Source: Paenibacillus sp. BIC5C1 (GTDB lineage Bacteria > Bacillota > Bacilli > Paenibacillales > Paenibacillaceae). From it: a stretch of DNA of 64,000 nucleotides. The stretch is from NCBI RefSeq assembly GCF_032399705.1, contig NZ_CP135922.1:2604001-2668000 (forward strand), written 5' to 3'. Positions 59,881 to 64,000 of the stretch are shown here, one piece after another. The position numbers were made by a program, and so were the translations under genes. Below the pieces are notes generated by a model that saw only the letters and a program-made list of their open reading frames with translations, was not told the origin of the DNA and did not search any database. Position 1 is the stretch's first letter. The number at the start of each line of letters is the position of its first letter.

Positions 59881-60126
59881 ATGAAAGAGCGCACACCGGA
59901 TCAAAATAACAAGGATACACATAAGGATCGTTCCCATGATAATCCAGAGCAGTATCCAACAGAGCAGGAAATTTTGCTTGACCGGCATGAAGAAGAGCAG
60001 ACGGTGGACCCCATTCCGATGGAAGATCTGAATATGGAGAAGCAGGAAGAGAAGAATAAGGATCAAACCAAGAGCAATTCGTCATCGGAAGAGAAATATC
60101 GAGCAGATTACCGCGAGTCCAAGTGA
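59881..60126 (+). CDS. Small hydrophilic protein
   Basis: 81 residues made almost wholly of charged and polar residues (Lys, Glu, Asp, Asn, Gln), predicted disordered. No family recognised. ATG 59881 with GGAGGAGG upstream is preferred to ATG 59857. Confidence 0.65.
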   Translation: MKERTPDQNNKDTHKDRSHDNPEQYPTEQEILLDRHEEEQTVDPIPMEDLNMEKQEEKNKDQTKSNSSSEEKYRADYRESK

Positions 60127-60187
60127 TCAGAATCATGCAATAGCTATGTGAAACGAATAAATGTACACTAAGTGAGTATAAAATAGT

Positions 60188-60230
60188 TTGTTTACTAATG
60201 TATGTTACTATATTATAGTTACTATGTTGG
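60188..60230 (+). promoter_or_regulatory. Promoter with three 14-nt-spaced repeats
   Basis: TTGTTT (60188-60193), 17 nt, TATTAT (60211-60216). GTTTACTAATG at 60190, GTTACTATATT at 60204 and GTTACTATGTT at 60218 are copies spaced by exactly 14 nt across the promoter. Confidence 0.58.
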
Positions 60231-60266
60231 CAACTTAGGAAATACCATTTTGGGAGGCGAATATTT

Positions 60267-60869
60267 GTGTCTAAATCTTTCTTTGAAGCGTTGAAAAACA
60301 GAAGATCTTATTATGGAATCAATAAGGAATCCACAATCTCGGATGCTAAAATTCAGGAAATCGTGGAAGAAGCGGTAAAATACACTCCGACTTCATTCAA
60401 CTCACAAACATCTCGTGCCGTAGTATTGCTCGGTGAACAACACGACAAACTGTGGAATCACACGGAAGAAATTTTGCGTGAAGTGGTAGGAAATGAAGAA
60501 GCCTTCAAATCCACAGCTGAGAAAATGGCTGGATTCCGAAGCGGATACGGTACAGTACTCTTCTTCGAAGACAACAATGTGATTGCGCAGCTTCAACAAA
60601 ATTTTGCAGCTTATGCGGATAACTTCCCGATCTGGGCGAACCAATCCAACGGTATGTTGCAACTGGTGATCTGGACTGCTTTGGAACAAGAAGGTCTGGG
60701 CGCTTCCCTGCAGCACTATAACCCGTTGATTGACGAGAAGGTCAAACAGGAATGGAACATTCCGGAGAACTGGAGACTGATCGCTCAAATGCCATTCGGC
60801 AAACCAACAGCAACACCAGGCGAGAAAGAATTCCAACCGATTGAACAACGTGTAAAAGTACACAAGTAA
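60267..60869 (+). CDS. Nitroreductase family protein (Frm2-like)
   Basis: 200 residues. RRSYYGINKESTISDAKIQE opening with the FMN-binding Arg, TPTSFNSQTSRAVVL (conserved Ser/Asn/Gln) and GLGASLQHYNPLID place it in the fatty-acid-repression-mutant (Frm2/Hbn1) branch of nitroreductases, which use FMN and NAD(P)H. GTG start at 60267 with GGGAGGCG 9 nt upstream. Confidence 0.88.
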   Translation: MSKSFFEALKNRRSYYGINKESTISDAKIQEIVEEAVKYTPTSFNSQTSRAVVLLGEQHDKLWNHTEEILREVVGNEEAFKSTAEKMAGFRSGYGTVLFFEDNNVIAQLQQNFAAYADNFPIWANQSNGMLQLVIWTALEQEGLGASLQHYNPLIDEKVKQEWNIPENWRLIAQMPFGKPTATPGEKEFQPIEQRVKVHK

Positions 60870-60959
60870 GACTTTTGCCAGAAGCCGAATGTGACCTCGA
60901 TTCATAAAAAAATGGAGGAGCACTGGTTCATCGAATTTCCCAATATTTAACCACATACG

Positions 60960-61017
60960 GCCTCGCTTCAATTTGATACGATGATGTAGATCGTACTCCA
61001 ATGAAGCGAGGCTTTTT
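60960..61017 (+). terminator. Terminator-like hairpin abutting the next start codon
   Basis: GCCTCGCTTCA (60960-60970) pairs exactly with TGAAGCGAGGC (61002-61012), with an inner TACGAT/ATCGTA stem, then TTTTT. It ends 3 nt before the GTG at 61021, and its 3' arm contains the only ribosome-site-like bases (GCGAGG). Confidence 0.75.
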
Positions 61018-61020
61018 GAT

Positions 61021-62652
61021 GTGAATAATAGAATAAACAAACGTACCCGGCGAAAGCTATGGAATGCTATTTTGTGCGGTGTACTAGTGATAGGATCAAT
61101 CTCCATCGGTGAATCCACAGCTCAGGCAGCAGCGACACAGCAGGGGTTCAAGGATACAACCTCCAGTTATGCCAAGGATGCGATTGCACATCTCGTCAAG
61201 GCAGGAATTGCTGCTGGAACCTCCGAGAATACGTTTGAACCCAAAAAGGCAGTCACTCGTGCTGAATTTGCAACATTTGCTGTGAGACTGCTAGGTTTGA
61301 AACCTGTTAAAAACAATATTAATCCTTATAACGATGTTAGCATGAGCGCTTGGTACTACGGTAACGTTGCAGCCATGACCAATCTTTCCATACTTGAGGG
61401 CAAGAGTCAGGGCGTGTTCCAGCCAAACGCCTCCATTACGCGGGAAGAAGCGGCTGCACTGCTGGTGAGGATGCTGAAACAATCCTCCAAATCAACGAAT
61501 CTCCTGTCATCCACGTATGACGATGCAGCTAAGATATCCGAATGGGCGCGTCCTTATGTGCAGACTGTATATCAGCTTGGTTTGATGCGCGGCAGTGATG
61601 GCAAGTTTCGCCCGCATGACCAAGTGACCAGAGAAGAGGCAGCAGTGATGCTGGATGCCATTTTGCAAAAGAAAACCTGGTCAGATCAGCTGAAAAGCGA
61701 GGATCAGCTTGGTATTCAGCTAGGATGGCAATATAACGCCTCTACAGCTGAGTTCAAGAAACAGATTGAACAATCGGAAGCAAATACACTGGTTCCCCGT
61801 TGGTTTTTCCTGAATAGCAGCATGAAAGTCACAGATCTTACGGACACGTCGCTATTATCCTGGGCAGCTGCTACAGACCGACAGATATGGCCATTGCTAG
61901 GCAATCGTTCGAACCCGGACCTTACTCACCAGATGTTATCGAGCTCAGCCAACCGGGCTTCAGTGATCTCACAGGTCACCTCTTTTGTGAAAACATATAA
62001 ACTGGATGGCATTAACGTGGATTTCGAAAACGTACTGCCAGCTGATCGTGAAGGAATGACTGCATTTATTACTTCCCTGACAACGGCTTTGCACGCACTG
62101 GGCGCTGTTGTATCCGTGGATGTATCACCCGACCTGGGGACAGACTGGACCGATGCATTTGATTATGCGCAATTGGGCGCCATATCGGATTACATGGTAC
62201 TAATGGGTTATGAGGAGCACTGGAACGGCGATCCGCAAGCAGGGTCTGTGGCATCTCTTCCTTGGGTTGAAAGGGCTTTGGATACGATGCTCGCTGAGGT
62301 AGTTCGCGCCAAAACAATTCTCGCCCTGCCTTTATATACACGGGATTGGTCTTCTGTTAATCCGGCAGCCAGTTCATGGGACATCACTTTGGCAGAACAG
62401 GGAACTCGTGCGCGAGCTTCAGGTTCCGTGAGACGATGGGATGCAGATCTGGTCCAATATATCATCGGCTACAACAGTAATGGGACACCGAGATATATAT
62501 GGGCAGAGGACAGTCGTTCATTATCCGCGAAAGTAATGATGAGCGGAGAACGTAACATTGCGGGATTGGCATACTGGTATATGGGCGGAGAGACGGCAGA
62601 TGTATGGAATGCCATTTCGAATGCTTCACGATTTGAATCATACATTTTCTAA
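61021..62652 (+). CDS. S-layer-anchored glycoside hydrolase family 18 protein
   Basis: 543 residues. Signal peptide ending AQAAA (about 38). Three SLH domains follow (about 42-90, 102-150, 165-215), each with the F-x-D and ITREE/VTRAE blocks, for binding pyruvylated wall polymer. The rest is a GH18 barrel: LDGINVDFENV holds the DxxDxDxE motif (with Asn for one Asp) and catalytic Glu, then DYMVLMGYEEHW and ILALPLYTRDW. Close to spore-cortex YaaH/YdhD-type N-acetylglucosaminidases or chitinases. The GTG start directly follows a hairpin; no other start before the signal peptide fits. Confidence 0.9.
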   Translation: MNNRINKRTRRKLWNAILCGVLVIGSISIGESTAQAAATQQGFKDTTSSYAKDAIAHLVKAGIAAGTSENTFEPKKAVTRAEFATFAVRLLGLKPVKNNINPYNDVSMSAWYYGNVAAMTNLSILEGKSQGVFQPNASITREEAAALLVRMLKQSSKSTNLLSSTYDDAAKISEWARPYVQTVYQLGLMRGSDGKFRPHDQVTREEAAVMLDAILQKKTWSDQLKSEDQLGIQLGWQYNASTAEFKKQIEQSEANTLVPRWFFLNSSMKVTDLTDTSLLSWAAATDRQIWPLLGNRSNPDLTHQMLSSSANRASVISQVTSFVKTYKLDGINVDFENVLPADREGMTAFITSLTTALHALGAVVSVDVSPDLGTDWTDAFDYAQLGAISDYMVLMGYEEHWNGDPQAGSVASLPWVERALDTMLAEVVRAKTILALPLYTRDWSSVNPAASSWDITLAEQGTRARASGSVRRWDADLVQYIIGYNSNGTPRYIWAEDSRSLSAKVMMSGERNIAGLAYWYMGGETADVWNAISNASRFESYIF

Positions 62653-62682
62653 ATTCCGGTATTATAATCCTTCCTAAAACCG

Positions 62683-62731
62683 ACCCAAACGTACCGTTAT
62701 TCAGACGGATGGTTTGGGTTGTTTTATTTTG
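62683..62731 (+). terminator. Intrinsic terminator
   Basis: ACCCAAAC (62683-62690) pairs with GTTTGGGT (62712-62719), then TGTTTTATTTT. Confidence 0.75.
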
Positions 62732-62849
62732 GTAAAAGCTAAGTTGTAATGGATCACGTTTGATTTTGGTTGAACGGTGTAAATGGATAGAAGGATAGTG
62801 AACTGTCCAATAACATAGAAGAGATAGAAGCATAGGAGGGAGATGGAGC

Positions 62850-63779
62850 ATGCGAGAGTATGATTGCATCATAGTAGGTGGAGGACTCGCAGGACTTCAG
62901 GCAGCTATTCAGATGGGTCGTTATTCTTCCCATCGGGTATTGGTAGTGGACGCAGGAGAAGGCAGGTCAACGTTATGCCGAACCTATCATAATATTCTTG
63001 GTTTTCCTGAAGGAGTATCTGGTGAAGAGCTGCGCTCCAAAGGCAGAATGCAGGCAGAACAGACTGGAGTGTCTTTTGAGAAAGACCGTATAATTAAGGC
63101 AGGACGCCGGGGAGAACAGATTCAATTGTTCGGCTCTTCCGGCTCTGAATATATGGCAAAAACAGTCTTACTGGCAACTGGACTAACGGACAGGATACCG
63201 GCCATTCCGGGATTGAGGCCTACGTTGGGACGAACAGTATATGTGTGCCCGGATTGCGATGGATATGAGATTCAGGATCAGCGCACGATATTGCTGGGTG
63301 CAGGCGAAGCCGGTGCAAACATGGCTATGGTTTTGATTCAACGTACCAATGAGTTATTGTATATCAACCATGAGCAGTCTCCAATCTCCGCTGAACTTCA
63401 TCGAAGCATGAAAGAGGCAGGAGTTCGTTACCTTGAGGCCGCCGTCCAAGAAGTGCAACAGATGGAAGATGGTCATATTACGGGTGTACTGACGGAAGAT
63501 GGACAGATTTATGAGTCAGAGCGTGGATTCATTGCGTTTGGAGGCAATCGTGTACATTATGAACTGGCAGAGCAGCTTGGAGCCGTCATTGCGGATAATA
63601 AACACGTGGAAGCCAACCCGCGTAGTATGCTGGCCGCGCCTAATGTATGGATTGCCGGGGATCTGGGTCTGCATGCGGAACAAGCTACGGTTGCCATGGG
63701 CGAAGGTTCGATTGCTGCGATCTGGATTCACAAGGCATTGCAACAGATGAAAAAGGAAAACAAGGTGAATCAGATTTAA
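62850..63779 (+). CDS. Thioredoxin-reductase-like FAD/NAD(P) oxidoreductase
   Basis: 309 residues. FAD motif DCIIVGGGLAGLQAAI, redox-active CPDCDGYE (CxxC as in thioredoxin reductase), second nucleotide motif LLGAGEAGANMAM and a closing WIAGDLGLHAEQATVAMGEG. It could reduce a thioredoxin-like or small disulphide; true TrxA reductase has CATC and a different C-terminus, so the partner is uncertain. GGAGGGAG 10 nt before ATG 62850. Confidence 0.9.
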   Translation: MREYDCIIVGGGLAGLQAAIQMGRYSSHRVLVVDAGEGRSTLCRTYHNILGFPEGVSGEELRSKGRMQAEQTGVSFEKDRIIKAGRRGEQIQLFGSSGSEYMAKTVLLATGLTDRIPAIPGLRPTLGRTVYVCPDCDGYEIQDQRTILLGAGEAGANMAMVLIQRTNELLYINHEQSPISAELHRSMKEAGVRYLEAAVQEVQQMEDGHITGVLTEDGQIYESERGFIAFGGNRVHYELAEQLGAVIADNKHVEANPRSMLAAPNVWIAGDLGLHAEQATVAMGEGSIAAIWIHKALQQMKKENKVNQI

Positions 63780-63855
63780 ACACAAATTAATAAGCAGATT
63801 AAGATGCATATTCAAATGCAGATGGTGAAAAGCTCCTCTCGATAGAAAAAAATTT

Positions 63856-63897
63856 AAAGTCCCCCGACCGTTATGACTAAGGTTGGAGGACTTTTTG
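63856..63897. terminator. Bidirectional intrinsic terminator
   Basis: AAAGTCCCCCGACC pairs with GGTTGGAGGACTTT around GTTATGACTAA, with T5 after it and A7 before it. It serves the flavoprotein gene and the convergent gene at the right edge. Confidence 0.82.
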
Positions 63898-63939
63898 CGT
63901 TACATGTAAACCGCTTCTATAAGGATGGACTGAATTAAT

Positions 63940-64000
63940 TTATTTGCTGTTTGTATCGCGGGTCTCGGCCGTTTTGCCTTTGTGAGGATGGGTAATATTG
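63940..64000 (-). CDS. C-terminal end of a convergent gene, cut by window edge
   Basis: On the minus strand the frame from 64000 reads ITHPHKGKTAETRDTNSK and then TAA at 63942-63940. It is open to the edge and followed by a terminator in that direction. Too short to name. Confidence 0.4.
   Translation of the reverse strand, partial: NITHPHKGKTAETRDTNSK

Overview
The window looks like a chromosomal piece of a Gram-positive spore former, most likely Paenibacillus. The reasons are a secreted barnase with its barstar, a Bacillus-type replication terminator protein, a YteA-type DksA/TraR protein, an S-layer-anchored family 18 hydrolase, strong AGGAGG ribosome sites and many GNAT, Nudix and phosphotransferase genes. 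The genus is inferred; there is no rRNA or tRNA to anchor it.

Layout. 1-15.6 kb is ordinary chromosome with mixed gene directions and moderate GC. It holds hrpB (cut by the window edge), a general stress protein, a DUF202 protein, an acyltransferase 3 protein, an rtp-like gene coupled to a Gfo/Idh/MocA oxidoreductase, barnase-barstar, an MFS exporter with its ArsR-like regulator, yteA, a DivIVA-domain protein, an Rrf2 regulator, a phosphoesterase, and a sugar isomerase plus two-oxidoreductase operon with a cre-like site. It ends at a clean intrinsic terminator (15573-15600).

15.7-57.2 kb is a long AT-rich accessory array. Every gene but one lies on the + strand, most are 100-300 codons, and most have their own ribosome site. 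The contents read like a collection of small-molecule modifying enzymes: about eighteen GNAT acetyltransferases, three aminoglycoside-phosphotransferase-type kinases, four Nudix hydrolases, four P-loop kinases (one like chloramphenicol phosphotransferase), a FusB-type EF-G protector, a streptothricin-acetyltransferase-like enzyme, hydrolases, lipoproteins and an Imm1-like immunity protein. In the first ~12 kb of the array (16.3-28.4 kb) the genes are separated by imperfect palindromes of about 60-160 bp. Each starts with a box like nATAAC followed by TATTCACGCTGCG, often has CCTTGGTCTG inside, and ends with CGTGAATACAGGAACGTTANRY. These have the order and direction of integron attC sites (RYYYAAC ... 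GTTRRRY). The distance from the terminal G of the GTT box to the next start codon is 52-55 nt in five cassettes. No integrase is present, so this resembles a CALIN (cluster of attC sites lacking an integrase) in a Firmicute, with visible decay of the sites from left to right. This is the main novel observation.

Two resistance-type genes in the array carry what look like drug-inducible leader-peptide attenuators: a 19-codon leader plus a ribosome-site-sequestering hairpin before the P-loop gene at 24971, and a 16-codon leader whose stop lies in a 10-bp stem before the FusB-type gene at 53622.

57.3-64.0 kb returns to ordinary chromosome: glutathione peroxidase, AraC regulator, acyl-ACP thioesterase, a nitroreductase behind three repeats with a 14-nt period, an SLH-domain family 18 hydrolase, a thioredoxin-reductase-like flavoprotein, and the tail of a convergent gene at the right edge.
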